Source: Torymus aiolomorphi (Eukaryota > Arthropoda > Insecta > Hymenoptera > Torymidae). Taken from it: a stretch of DNA of 64,000 bases. This document shows, piece after piece, positions 56,101 to 64,000 of the stretch. The notes beneath the pieces were generated by a model, which worked only from the letters and a program-made list of their open reading frames with translations, was not told the origin of the DNA and did not search any database. The position numbers and the translations under genes were made by a program. Location: the NCBI GenBank assembly GCA_036365515.1, contig CM070876.1:96171300-96235299 (forward strand), written 5' to 3'. Position 1 is the stretch's first letter; each line of letters starts with the position of its first letter.

Positions 56101-56450
56101 AATTATTTAAATACAACATACAAGCAGAAATAATAACAGTTGAAAACTCTGGAAACATAGTTTTTATTCCTCGAGTTACATTAAACACTGGCAATTCTTC
56201 ATCATTACCATTTATATTATATAGAAAATAATTTCCTTTAATATTAGCGTGTACTATGACTATTAATAAATCACAAGATCAAAGTTTTGATAGTGTGGAA
56301 TATATATTAAAAGACCATTATTTTCTCATGGTCAATTATATGTAGCATTATCAAGATGTAAAAACCCAGATAAAATTTTTATTGAAAATAATTCAGAAAA
56401 TAAAGAAGAAATTATAAATATCGTTTGGAAAGCAATTTTAGATATTTAAT
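53160..56450 (+). pseudogene. Helitron Rep/helicase protein, helicase part, interrupted
   Basis: In order: MSPMEAAWRLQEFPLCGRSH (53246), TLTSWFELNKKDKNAKN, a stop at 53515, linker to 54001 (stop), IDGPGGSGKTFLYKTL (Walker A, intact, ~54093), AWTGIASILL, motif II region broken by ~85 bp foreign sequence (54334-54416), GGTLLILGGDFRQILPVV (~54490, motif III), then the solo LTR at 54855-55875, then KISTIVMLIRNLSINDGLCN (56010) and TMTINKSQDQSF (~56260). Only the C-terminal helicase and linker are present; the Rep nuclease is absent. Codons 53160-53240 match the end of Rep. Confidence 0.85.
54855..55875 (-). mobile_element. Solo LTR (Ty3/gypsy-type), 4 bp duplication ATAC
   Basis: TGTAACGGGATGGC … ACTCCGTTATA, 1021 bp, flanked by ATAC at 54851-54854 and 55876-55879. 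Same family as 40673-41680. Hairpin GAAAACGAC…GTCGTTTTC (55083-55107) is followed by CCGCGGAGGCGGCGGTATCC. It disrupts the Helitron helicase. Frames within it are spurious. Confidence 0.9.
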
Positions 56451-56928
56451 TTTCAAATATTTTTCTTTTTAGAATATGTCGACTACACAGAATGAAAGTA
56501 AATTATAAAAAACAATAATATATTTATTCTTTATTCAATAATAATAATAAATACATAATAAATTATTAGTTTTACACTATTTAGAATATGAACAAAATTA
56601 TATGGAATACATGATTAATTTAGAATCAGATAAAATTATTGAAAAAGATAAATTAAAAAACTAAATCATCAGTCAAAAAAAAAAAAGAAAACAGAACAAT
56701 AAAAATACAAAACTCAAATTTGGAAAACTTAAAGTTGACAAAATTTTAGAACAATTTCAAAATCTTTCTTTACAATGATTGAATTTTGTTTTTTAGGTAA
56801 ATTTTTATATAATTATTAATTAATTAATTTTTTGAATTAATTTTTAGTTAATTAAAACAACAATATTTTTTCTTTCATTTAGGACAATGGAATATACAAA
56901 TAACGTTGGAAAATTTTAAATCGCATAT

Positions 56929-57725
56929 CAGAAAATATTAAATATAAAAAAAAAAAAAAAATAAAAAAACAATTCAAAAATTGAATAAAACATTTCGAAG
57001 AATTTAACTTATTATCAGGTGATTCAAATCATTTAATTATTAAATTTAATTTTACAAAATATATATTATATTATAAAAAATATACTTTTATTGTAACAAT
57101 TTTAATGTTTTCTGAAATTTTATAGTGACAAAGACAGTGGATTAGGCCTACTTGGGATACCACTTAAAAATAAAACGCATCTTTCTATTTACCTCCAAGG
57201 TGATGTGGAAAAAATAGAATAAAATATATCTTAATATGTAATTAATGTAATTTTCTTAATAATTTACTCTTTTATTTCAGAAATTAAGAATTCAAAACTA
57301 CTCTTAAGCGTTACATCTATAAATATTACCCTATTAATAAAACATATGAAAAATATAAATTATTAATTTATTATAATATAAGAAATATACATAAAATATA
57401 TTTTTATATATAATTGTAATTTTCTCAATAATTTACTCTTTTATTTCAGAAATTAAGAATTCAAAATTACTCTTAAACGTTACATCTGTATATACTACCT
57501 TATTAATAAAACATATGAAAAATACATGAAAAAGATAAACTTTTAAGTGAACATTTAAATGAGGGGGGCCTGAGGGGGGTCACGGGAGGGGGGGGGGCAG
57601 AAAATATTAAATATAAAAAAAGAAAATAAAAAAACAATTAAAAATTTGAATATAACATTTCGAAGAATTTTACTTATTATGAGGTAATTCAAATCATTTA
57701 ATTATTAAATTTCATTTTACAAAAT
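56929..57725. repeat. ~130 bp direct repeat on both sides of the right inverted-repeat arm
   Basis: CAGAAAATATTAAATATAAA … TTTTACAAAAT occurs at 56929-57060 and again at 57597-57725. The second copy ends exactly where the Ty3/gypsy LTR starts, and the first copy shows the uninterrupted continuation (ATATATTATATTATA). The non-coding stretch 56451-56928 is AT-rich with nothing else recognised. Confidence 0.7.
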
Positions 57726-58746
57726 TGTAACAGGGCGAATAGTTTTCGGAGCGAAAGAGTTTTCGGCAATGCCGAAAGCTTACTTTCGGCAATGCCGAAA
57801 GCTTACCTGTATGCTCTCTCTCTCTCGCTCACACTGCTCCGCAACGATGATGCCTTCCTCGGCGCTGCTCGTCGAGGACGATGCTCGCCTACGTTGCGGC
57901 TCGAGCGGCGCCCTGGCAGAATTGCCGGCTCTGCGCGCGCTCGGTGCAATGCCGTTCGCTGACTGAATACAACCGGGTAACTCAGAAGTTACCCGGGAAT
58001 TTTGTAATTGCGTGTGACTTTTCGCGCTCCTGTAAAAGGGGAAAAACGCGCGAGTACCTGGAGCTCAGATGATCGCCGAGGAAGTCGGCGATCCCGCGGA
58101 GGCGGCGGTATCCGAGGTGCTCGTAGGAATAACGGCGGAAGGGAAGGGGGCGAAATAATAATTCGCGAACTCTTAACTAGGAAATACAAAAGACAGGTTT
58201 ATTCACAGGTAATAAAAGGGGTTCACAAGAAAAGAATAATGAGCGCGCCGCGGTCCCTAATTCTCGCGAGGTCAAAATGCCTCGCGAGTCGCACGCGTCG
58301 CGGATGTGGCGCACACATACACTCACGGAGACGAGGTGCACCTCTCGTCTCCGACGCTCTCTACCTCGCGCGCCGAGGTAGAGTCTCGCACGCACGCGGG
58401 GACCTGCAGGCACTAACCTCGCTTAGATGGCGGCGAAATCCGGGCTGGATCCGGCGCGTTCTCCCGTGGATCTCGGGTATCGGAGCCGTCCTCTGGGGGC
58501 TCGTGGACCTCACCCTTGACGCACTTCCTGCCTCTTTCTCTCTTCCTTGTCGCTCTCTTTCTCCTCGCACGGTGTTTTGGCAACGGGGGTTTTGACACGT
58601 CCTCTCTCTACACCTTTGGCAAAACGACCCCCTACTTTTTCCCGCTCCGTTGCCGATTCTCCCTCCTCGCGCCTGCGCATCCCCGCTTCGCTCCTCGATG
58701 GCTCGCGCGCATGGTAGTTCGCCTGCGGATTTCGAACTTCGTTACA
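57726..58746 (-). mobile_element. 3' LTR of the Ty3/gypsy element
   Basis: TGTAAC … GTTACA, 1021 bp with perfect 6 bp inverted ends. Immediately to the right on the minus strand lies GGGAGGGGGG (58747-58756), a polypurine tract in the right place for plus-strand priming. Contains the conserved hairpin GATCGCCGA…TCGGCGATC (58071-58093). Its own frames are not genes. Confidence 0.85.
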
Positions 58747-58913
58747 CCCCCCTCCCAGACGCGACGTACTACCCCCTGGTCGGCGCTCTGGACACGTAAC
58801 ATGCGAAGTTCGCACGCGTGGGTGGTAAGGGCATGCTAGGTTAGGAGCGGAGGTGGGAGAAAGAAAAATAAGGCGAAACTAGTATCAAAAAATACGGCCC
58901 GTCCAGGCCTTTA
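58747..58913 (-). other. Polypurine tract and non-coding leader to the LTR
   Basis: Minus-strand GGGAGGGGGG abuts the LTR. The rest (58757-58913) has no gene. Confidence 0.7.
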
Positions 58914-59627
58914 TTACTGGGCTACAATGAAGTGCCTCGTCACCTGCTGCACCGCCTCTACTTCGCGGCGCGCTTCGTCTGCCGCGGTTAGCGCGGCGCG
59001 GCGCTCGCGCATGCCCTTGCGCGCCGCCTCTTCGGCCTGGGCCTCCTCGCGCCGCTGCTTCACGGCTTTGGTCCAGGGAGCCGAGAATTCGCCCGCCCAC
59101 CGCGAACTTGAGTAGAACTCGTCCCACTCGCGGAAGGCGGCGACCTCCATTTCCCTGGTCCGGCGCGTGGCGTCGCGGGCCTCCCGCAATGCCTCCTCGA
59201 GGGCATCCCAGCGCACCTCGAGAGGCTGTCTCCGGCTGGAGAAGCCTCGTCCCTGGGGCGGCGACGGCTCGCTAGCCAGGGACGAGAAGGAGCTGGGGGT
59301 AGCGGAGGAGACGGACGGCGAGGCGTCGGAGACCCCAGTCGTTCCTCTGATGGCCCCATCCTCTTCGCTCTCCTTCGTCGTTGAGCCTGTTGGGCTCGGC
59401 GGACGCTGTGCGTGCGGCCGCCGTAAGCCCGGCGTCGTCGCCGGCCCGAGCGGAAGAGATGGCGGTGATCCCGCCCCTTCAGCCGCCTGCTCGGTTGCCG
59501 GCACGGCGAGCGGTGGACCGGTGAGGTTGTGGAGCGCCGCCAACACTACTCGGAGCAACTCCGCAGCTTCGCTAACGGCGGAGGTGGGCACCAGCGCCGC
59601 TTGATCTGCCGAGTCCTCTGGATCCAT
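58914..59627 (-). CDS. Extra ORF between pol and 3' LTR (unknown function)
   Basis: Intact, 237 residues, starting MDPEDSADQAALVPTSAVSE. The first ~125 residues are Pro/Ser/Ala-rich and probably disordered. Residues ~135-230 form a long charged helix (WDALEEALREARDATRRTRE … EEAQAEEAARKGMRERRAAL) likely to be a coiled coil. No signal peptide or membrane segment is visible, so it is not an envelope protein. The gypsy remnant at 25.6-26.1 kb has a similarly placed Ala/Glu/Arg-rich small ORF, which suggests an accessory gene shared by related elements. Confidence 0.65.
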   Translation of the reverse strand: MDPEDSADQAALVPTSAVSEAAELLRVVLAALHNLTGPPLAVPATEQAAEGAGSPPSLPLGPATTPGLRRPHAQRPPSPTGSTTKESEEDGAIRGTTGVSDASPSVSSATPSSFSSLASEPSPPQGRGFSSRRQPLEVRWDALEEALREARDATRRTREMEVAAFREWDEFYSSSRWAGEFSAPWTKAVKQRREEAQAEEAARKGMRERRAALTAADEARREVEAVQQVTRHFIVAQ

Positions 59628-59694
59628 TCTGATAATGAGGAAAGGGAAAGGAGGTTAGACGGAATCATCAGGTGCCCAAAATTAAAAATGTATG

Positions 59695-62610
59695 TTATAC
59701 TGCAGCGCGAGACTGCGTACGCGTCCGCGAGGGTAGTATAGTCGTCGGATCGAGAGTATTCGCCTCGTTGCGTGAGCCTTTGGGTCGTCCGCGCGATTTC
59801 GCAGCGAGGTTCTTTGATGGGCTCGCCGCTATCACGTGTATAGCAGTCGGCCTTACTACAAGCCGTACCGCCTTCCTTGGACGACCCGGGTTACGCCTGG
59901 GGAGAGGAGTAGGGGCACGTAAGTTTTCCGCTTCGCTCGCTGGGTTCTCAAGCGGTACGCGATCGGAGATTGCTGCGGCGCCGTCGTTTCCGCGATCTAC
60001 CTGCGAGTTATTCTCGCTGTCACTCGCTACTGGCGGGTCGCACATCGCCACAATCGCTGCGCTATCCCTCGGCGGTTGAGGTTCTTCCTCCTGCTCCTCA
60101 TCTGAAGGCGTTACACCCACGTAAGGCTTCAGATGCTCGGCGTGAACTAGTTCCTCATCGTTTGCGTCGAGCGCGCGTATGCGATAAGTGTTAATGCCGA
60201 TTTTGGCTATTATCGCATACGGCCCCGCGAATTTCGGTGCCAGTTTCGCTGAGATTCCTTGTGCGGCAGACGATAGGATCCGGTTTCTCTTCCAAACATA
60301 GTCTCCTGCTTGGAAGAGGGGCTCGCGGTGTTTTGCATCATAATAATGCGCTTGCCGCTCTTGTTCGCCGTCGATGTGATCGGCGACGGCTCTATTCAAT
60401 CGATTGAGGCCTTTCATCCTCGAGGCCCATTCCTCGACTCTCTTCTGGCTCGCTCGTTCTTCCGCTACGCGGTCACGAGCTCTTTTGGCCGTTCCTGGGG
60501 GTAGGGGTTGCCGCCCGTAATTTAACATTGCGGGCGAGAGTCCGGTACTACTATGGGCGGCGTTATTGAGCGAAAACACCAGCTCGGGCAGATTCTCGTC
60601 CCAAGAGGCGTGTTTTTCCTCCACAAAAGCGATTAACCGGGTTTTGAGCGTCCGGTTTACTCGCCCCACCGGGTTGGCTTGGGGGTGATACGGCGGTGTC
60701 ACCGTGTGGTGTACCCCCAAGTTCCGTAAGTACTCAGCGACGGCGCGGTTTTTAAACTCCGTTCCATTGTCACTGAGAAATACTTCCGGCGTACCAAAAC
60801 GTAAAATCACTCTCTCTTTCAATTCCTTCAAGATAGATTTTGCGTTCGCCTTCCGCAACGGAATAACCTCTACCCATCTTGAGAATAAATCTTCGAATAC
60901 GAGAATATATTCGAAGCCGCGTTTGCTCTTGGGTAGAGGACCCATCATGTCGGCCGCCACCACCTGCCATGGGCGCGATATGTCGCGTTTTCCCATTAAA
61001 CCGGCAGGAGCGCGTTGCTCGACTTTGCACTGCTGGCAGACGAGACACTCGCGCACGTATTTACGTACTGCCTTGTACATGTGTGGCCAGTAGTAAAATC
61101 TCGTAGCGCGATCGTACGTTTTGTCTCGCCCCAGGTGTCCCGAGGTCGGATCGTCGTGGCTCTCAGCGAGCACTTGCTGACGACCCTCCTTCGGTATGAC
61201 AGTTTTCCACGCTTCTTCGTCCCCGACCGCCGCCTCTATGAGTTCGTCGGGGCGATAGTAGAATAACTGTCCACCTAATAATTTCGAGCGCGGGTATGCG
61301 TCTGGCTCTCGCTGCAATTTCTCTCGCCAAGAGGTATACCATGTATCGTCCGTCTCGTTTGTCAGATCGACCGCGGCGAGTGACGCATCTTCCTCGTCGC
61401 CCTCGAACATGCGAGATAGAGCATCGGGGACGTGGTTAAGTGCGCCCTTCCTGTGCTCTACCTCGAAGCTATGCCCTTGCAGTTCGAGCGCCCACCGCGC
61501 GAGCCGACCAGTTGGACTATGCAGGCTGTGTAACCAACGAAGACTACTATGATCGGTGATCACTCGAAAATGGTAGCCCTCGATATACGGCCTGAATTTT
61601 CCAATGGCCCAAACCACCGCGAGGCATTCTCTCTCCGTCACGCTATAGTTACGCTCCGCGGATGAGAGTGTGCGACTCGCAAATTCCAGTACTCTTTCCT
61701 CGCCATCGATTATTTGGAAGAGTACTGCGCCGATGCCTGTATCACTCGCGTCTGTTTGAAGAACGAATTGTTCTTCAAACTGCGGGCGAGACAGAATTGG
61801 AGCAGACGCAACAAAAGCCTTAATCTGATCGAAAGCTGCCTGCTGTTCACCCGTCCAATCATATCGGCGATCCTTTTTGGTGAGTCGCGTTAGTGGTTCA
61901 GCCATAGTAGCGAAATCTTTTAAGAACTTCCTGTACCACGAGGCCATTCCTAGAAAACGCCGAAGCTGTTTTAGGTTCCGTGGTTCAGGATAGCTTATTA
62001 TCGGCGCAATTTTCTCGGGATCGGGACGAAAACCGTCCCGATTAACGAGTACGCCCAGGTAGCGAACTTCCGTCTGACCAAACACGCTTTTCTCTCGATT
62101 AATAGTGAGATTAGCCTCCTTTATTCGTTTGAGAACGTGGCCAAGCCACTTTACATGTTCTTCAAAGGTCTCGGTGACAATGATTATATCATCGAGATAG
62201 GAGAAGGCATAGGGTTCCATTTCAGGACCGATAACCTTATCGATTAACCTCTGAAATATTGCACCTGCTTGCGAGAGGCCATACAGCATGCGCGTGAACT
62301 GGAATAATCCCAGTCCAGGCACCGTGAACGCCGTTAATGGGCGAGATTCTTCCTCCAGCGGAATCTGGTGATATGCGCTGCTTAAGTCCAGAGTCGAAAT
62401 ATATTTTGCGCCTTGTAGCTTCCGCAAAATCGCGTCCATATATGGGAGCGGATATGCGTCAGCTCTGGACACGGCATTCACCTTCCGGAAGTCGATGCAG
62501 AATCGATATTTCTCGAGCGCTTTCCGCACCATTACTACTGGACTCGACCAAGCACTGGTCGAGGGCTCGATTATACCCGCCTCCAGCATCTCTCGTGCCT
62601 GAGAGTGCAT
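59695..62610 (-). CDS. pol: Ty3/gypsy Pol: reverse transcriptase, RNase H, integrase
   Basis: 971 open codons. RT: YRFCIDFRKVN, FSYLDDIIIV (YxDD). RNase H: TDASDTGIGAVLF and EFASRTLSSAERNYS. Integrase: zinc finger H-H-C-C (SGHLGRDKTY … CLVCQQC), catalytic Asp in VVAADMMGPLP and FLSDNGTEF. The catalytic Glu position, in NPVERVNR of relatives, is Gly here (NPVGRVNR, codon GGG at 60664-60666). C-terminal barrel (LAPKFAGPYAIIAKIG … EHLKPYVG) and an acidic, AT-hook-like tail (RRNPGRPRK, KSRGRPKGSR). The frame is a direct continuation of the protease frame after one TAG. It looks translatable but integration-defective. Confidence 0.95.
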   Translation of the reverse strand: MHSQAREMLEAGIIEPSTSAWSSPVVMVRKALEKYRFCIDFRKVNAVSRADAYPLPYMDAILRKLQGAKYISTLDLSSAYHQIPLEEESRPLTAFTVPGLGLFQFTRMLYGLSQAGAIFQRLIDKVIGPEMEPYAFSYLDDIIIVTETFEEHVKWLGHVLKRIKEANLTINREKSVFGQTEVRYLGVLVNRDGFRPDPEKIAPIISYPEPRNLKQLRRFLGMASWYRKFLKDFATMAEPLTRLTKKDRRYDWTGEQQAAFDQIKAFVASAPILSRPQFEEQFVLQTDASDTGIGAVLFQIIDGEERVLEFASRTLSSAERNYSVTERECLAVVWAIGKFRPYIEGYHFRVITDHSSLRWLHSLHSPTGRLARWALELQGHSFEVEHRKGALNHVPDALSRMFEGDEEDASLAAVDLTNETDDTWYTSWREKLQREPDAYPRSKLLGGQLFYYRPDELIEAAVGDEEAWKTVIPKEGRQQVLAESHDDPTSGHLGRDKTYDRATRFYYWPHMYKAVRKYVRECLVCQQCKVEQRAPAGLMGKRDISRPWQVVAADMMGPLPKSKRGFEYILVFEDLFSRWVEVIPLRKANAKSILKELKERVILRFGTPEVFLSDNGTEFKNRAVAEYLRNLGVHHTVTPPYHPQANPVGRVNRTLKTRLIAFVEEKHASWDENLPELVFSLNNAAHSSTGLSPAMLNYGRQPLPPGTAKRARDRVAEERASQKRVEEWASRMKGLNRLNRAVADHIDGEQERQAHYYDAKHREPLFQAGDYVWKRNRILSSAAQGISAKLAPKFAGPYAIIAKIGINTYRIRALDANDEELVHAEHLKPYVGVTPSDEEQEEEPQPPRDSAAIVAMCDPPVASDSENNSQVDRGNDGAAAISDRVPLENPASEAENLRAPTPLPRRNPGRPRKAVRLVVRPTAIHVIAASPSKNLAAKSRGRPKGSRNEANTLDPTTILPSRTRTQSRAAV

Positions 62611-63432
62611 GATCTCCTCGAGTTTCTTGGAGACGGGGTAATATTTCTATTTGACCGGCCGAGCCGAGCCAACAGAAATCGCATGTTCGGCCCACGTCGT
62701 GCGGCCGAGAGGTTCATCCGTCTGGACGAGCAACTGGTCGAGGAGTTCTTGGAGTTGTTTCTTCTGCACCTCCGACATCTCCTCGAGACCGATCGAAGCT
62801 AGCTCCAGAGTTTCGCCAAGAGAAACGCTGGCTACTTCTAAATCTACCGTTTGCCCTGACGCGCTCACGGTCAGCTGATTTTTCACTGCATCGTGAATCA
62901 TTCCGAATGTCCGAATGAAATCAGCGCCGAGGTAGCACTCTAAGGTTTCGTCCGCGAGCACGGCGACACGAATCTCCTTTTTTATGCCTGCTACCTCGAA
63001 GGGGAGCATTACATACCCCGCGATCGCCACTGTATGACCGCCGGGGACTTTTGCTTTCCTCCCGTGGCTTGATAATAGCGGGCTACGGCACGCGGATGCT
63101 AATTGCAATCCGATCGAACCCATCACTGTTCGTGCCGCGCCCGTATCATATAAGGCGCGTATTTGGAAACCCCCGACGTTAACTTGGAGCCACCATCTGG
63201 CCTCCTCGTCGGGGTTAGCGATCGGTGCGTTCTCTACGCTGATCGCTGTAGCTGATGTTGCTGATTCGTTGCGCGGCTTCTCCTGAACGGTGGAGGCCGC
63301 GACGGCGATTTCGGAGGGAGTCTTCTTGAGTGCGGGCGACGTACAAACTCCTTCTACGCACCCGATTTCCCGTTTCCCGCACACGTGGGACAATTGTACG
63401 TCCAATAGCCCGGCAGACCGCAGCCGTAACAA
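62611..63432 (-). pseudogene. pro: Ty3/gypsy aspartic protease and start of RT, amber at end
   Basis: 261 codons plus the linker into pol. Aspartic protease signature ALYDTGAARTVMGS (~63150) with a flap-like GGHTVAIAGYVMLPF and the ECYLGADFIRTFGMI domain end. The frame ends ARPVK at TAG 62647-62649 and then continues in the same frame (KYYPVSKKLEE) into pol, so one base change separates them. It starts in a frame different from gag and overlaps it by ~80 bases, as expected for frameshift expression. Confidence 0.85.
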
Positions 63433-64000
63433 TGAATACCCTCACTGTTACCCTTCGGTTTCACTGCGCTGCTATCGGGCGATTTTTTCCTTTCTGCTTG
63501 CCGAGGCCGCGGGTCGCGCTTCGGCGAGCCGCCTGCTGACTCTCTATTTTCTCCTCTCCCTCCCTTCTTTTTCCCCTTGGCGGGAGAAGGTTTTCGAGAG
63601 GGCGGTGGACTCTGCTTCGGATGCAGCGCTGGCTGTAGCGCCAGCCTCACCTCTTCCGCGAGCATTTTGGACAGAGCTGCGATCCAATTCTGTCCAGTTC
63701 CCTCCGTTACCGGCGGGTTCATATGCCCTGGAAGTGCGGCAACTTTCAGTGGCGTATGTTTTTCTTTATTTCCCCGAGGTTTATAGGCAGCCTCGGGGAG
63801 GAGGCTCTGTTCGGGAGGCGGTGGTTCTCGATAAGATTTTTCCGCCTCGAGAGTAAGCTCGGCCTCGACACTCAATTCCAATAGCGTGTCGATGTCCTCG
63901 AAATCCACTCTCCTCACCATGCGTTGGAGATCTGGCCGCAAATTGCGATGTAAGGTGTCCAACTGGTGAGAGAGTGGGAGAGGTGGCTCGATCTTCTTCA
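63354..64000 (-). CDS. gag: Ty3/gypsy Gag, C-terminal part (runs off the window)
   Basis: The open frame extends past 64000. Visible: a helical capsid C-terminal region (LRPDLQRMVRRVDFEDID), a basic Pro/Lys-rich linker and a zinc knuckle CYGCGLPGYWTYNC in which the usual His is Tyr. It ends CAGNGKSGA. Start not visible. Confidence 0.85.
   Translation of the reverse strand, partial: KKIEPPLPLSHQLDTLHRNLRPDLQRMVRRVDFEDIDTLLELSVEAELTLEAEKSYREPPPPEQSLLPEAAYKPRGNKEKHTPLKVAALPGHMNPPVTEGTGQNWIAALSKMLAEEVRLALQPALHPKQSPPPSRKPSPAKGKKKGGRGENRESAGGSPKRDPRPRQAERKKSPDSSAVKPKGNSEGIHCYGCGLPGYWTYNCPTCAGNGKSGA

Larger units (their letters stand above)
52640..57597. mobile_element. Helitron helicase segment bounded by ~430-460 bp inverted repeats
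   Basis: Left arm ~52640-53096 and right arm 57138-57597 are inverted copies (CTCATTTAAATGTTCAC outer, ACCTCCAAGGTGATGTGG inner on the right). Between them lies a Helitron helicase remnant split by a solo LTR. Long TIRs are not a Helitron feature, so either two copies of one MITE-like repeat flank a Helitron, or this is a composite. Confidence 0.65.
57726..64000 (-). mobile_element. Ty3/gypsy LTR retrotransposon, continues past the window edge
   Basis: Minus-strand order gag, protease, RT, RNase H, integrase, extra ORF, LTR. RNase H before integrase is Ty3/gypsy order. No envelope gene is recognisable. GC-rich against its AT-rich target, which fits recent insertion. The 5' LTR and start of gag lie beyond 64000. 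Confidence 0.95.

Noticed and set aside
59060..63856. Long plus-strand frames opposite the Ty3/gypsy genes
   Set aside because: Antisense shadows of GC-rich pol and gag; residues lack any domain signal.

Overview
The window is a gene-poor, AT-rich animal (arthropod, most likely insect) chromosome segment built almost entirely of nested mobile elements. I recognise no host protein-coding gene. The insect reading rests on the company of elements (Polinton with insect-type genes, a D,D34D mariner, piggyBac-like TTAA termini, Penelope-like elements, Ty3/gypsy elements); a hymenopteran host is a guess only.

Region 1 (1-19 kb) is dominated by a ~16.5 kb Maverick/Polinton (2237-18759), a virus-like DNA element. 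It has long terminal inverted repeats made of ~260 bp subrepeats. Its genes include protein-primed DNA polymerase B, packaging ATPase, a short hydrophobic-tail protein, a conserved Polinton protein, retroviral-type integrase with chromodomain, minor capsid (penton), a basic pVI-like protein, double-jelly-roll major capsid, a conserved unknown, an adenain-like protease and a C-terminal conserved unknown. Penton, the pVI-like protein, the protease and two unknown genes are open. Polymerase and integrase carry internal deletions that remove catalytic residues, and ATPase and major capsid have nonsense or frameshift lesions. The copy is dead as a replicating element but keeps much of its particle-building set. 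It lies between piggyBac-like ends (TTAA-CCCTTTGAGG ... CCTCAAAGGG-TTAA).

Region 2 (19-35 kb) holds MITEs and foldbacks, a decayed Helitron helicase (minus strand, 23.3-25.2 kb), a Ty3/gypsy pol tail with a downstream small ORF, a ~720 bp palindrome, a TTAA-flanked MITE, an Ulp1-like protease fragment and two decayed Penelope-like elements (PLEs) with hammerhead-like remnants.

Region 3 (35-48.4 kb) shows nesting. A mariner (36698-37990) sits inside a larger TA-flanked element (35477-38767). An 8.7 kb DDE transposon (39628-48365) has TIRs made of two tandem ~440 bp units. Its left TIR was invaded by a foldback element carrying a complete hammerhead ribozyme motif, itself split by a solo LTR. 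Its right TIR was invaded by a PLE with a 12 bp target duplication.

Region 4 (48.4-57.7 kb) has two 230 bp repeats each carrying a tRNA-like fold with pol III boxes and terminator, a palindrome with two divergent PLE-type hammerheads, another PLE, and a Helitron helicase between ~460 bp inverted repeats, split by a second solo LTR.

Region 5 (57726-64000) is a Ty3/gypsy element on the minus strand, running off the right edge: LTR, extra ORF, pol, protease and partial gag. It is well preserved but has an amber codon in pro-pol and a Glu-to-Gly change at the integrase catalytic glutamate. The three related LTRs share a hairpin whose stem sequence differs but stays paired. Lesions in the virus-like and retroviral genes are described by position only.
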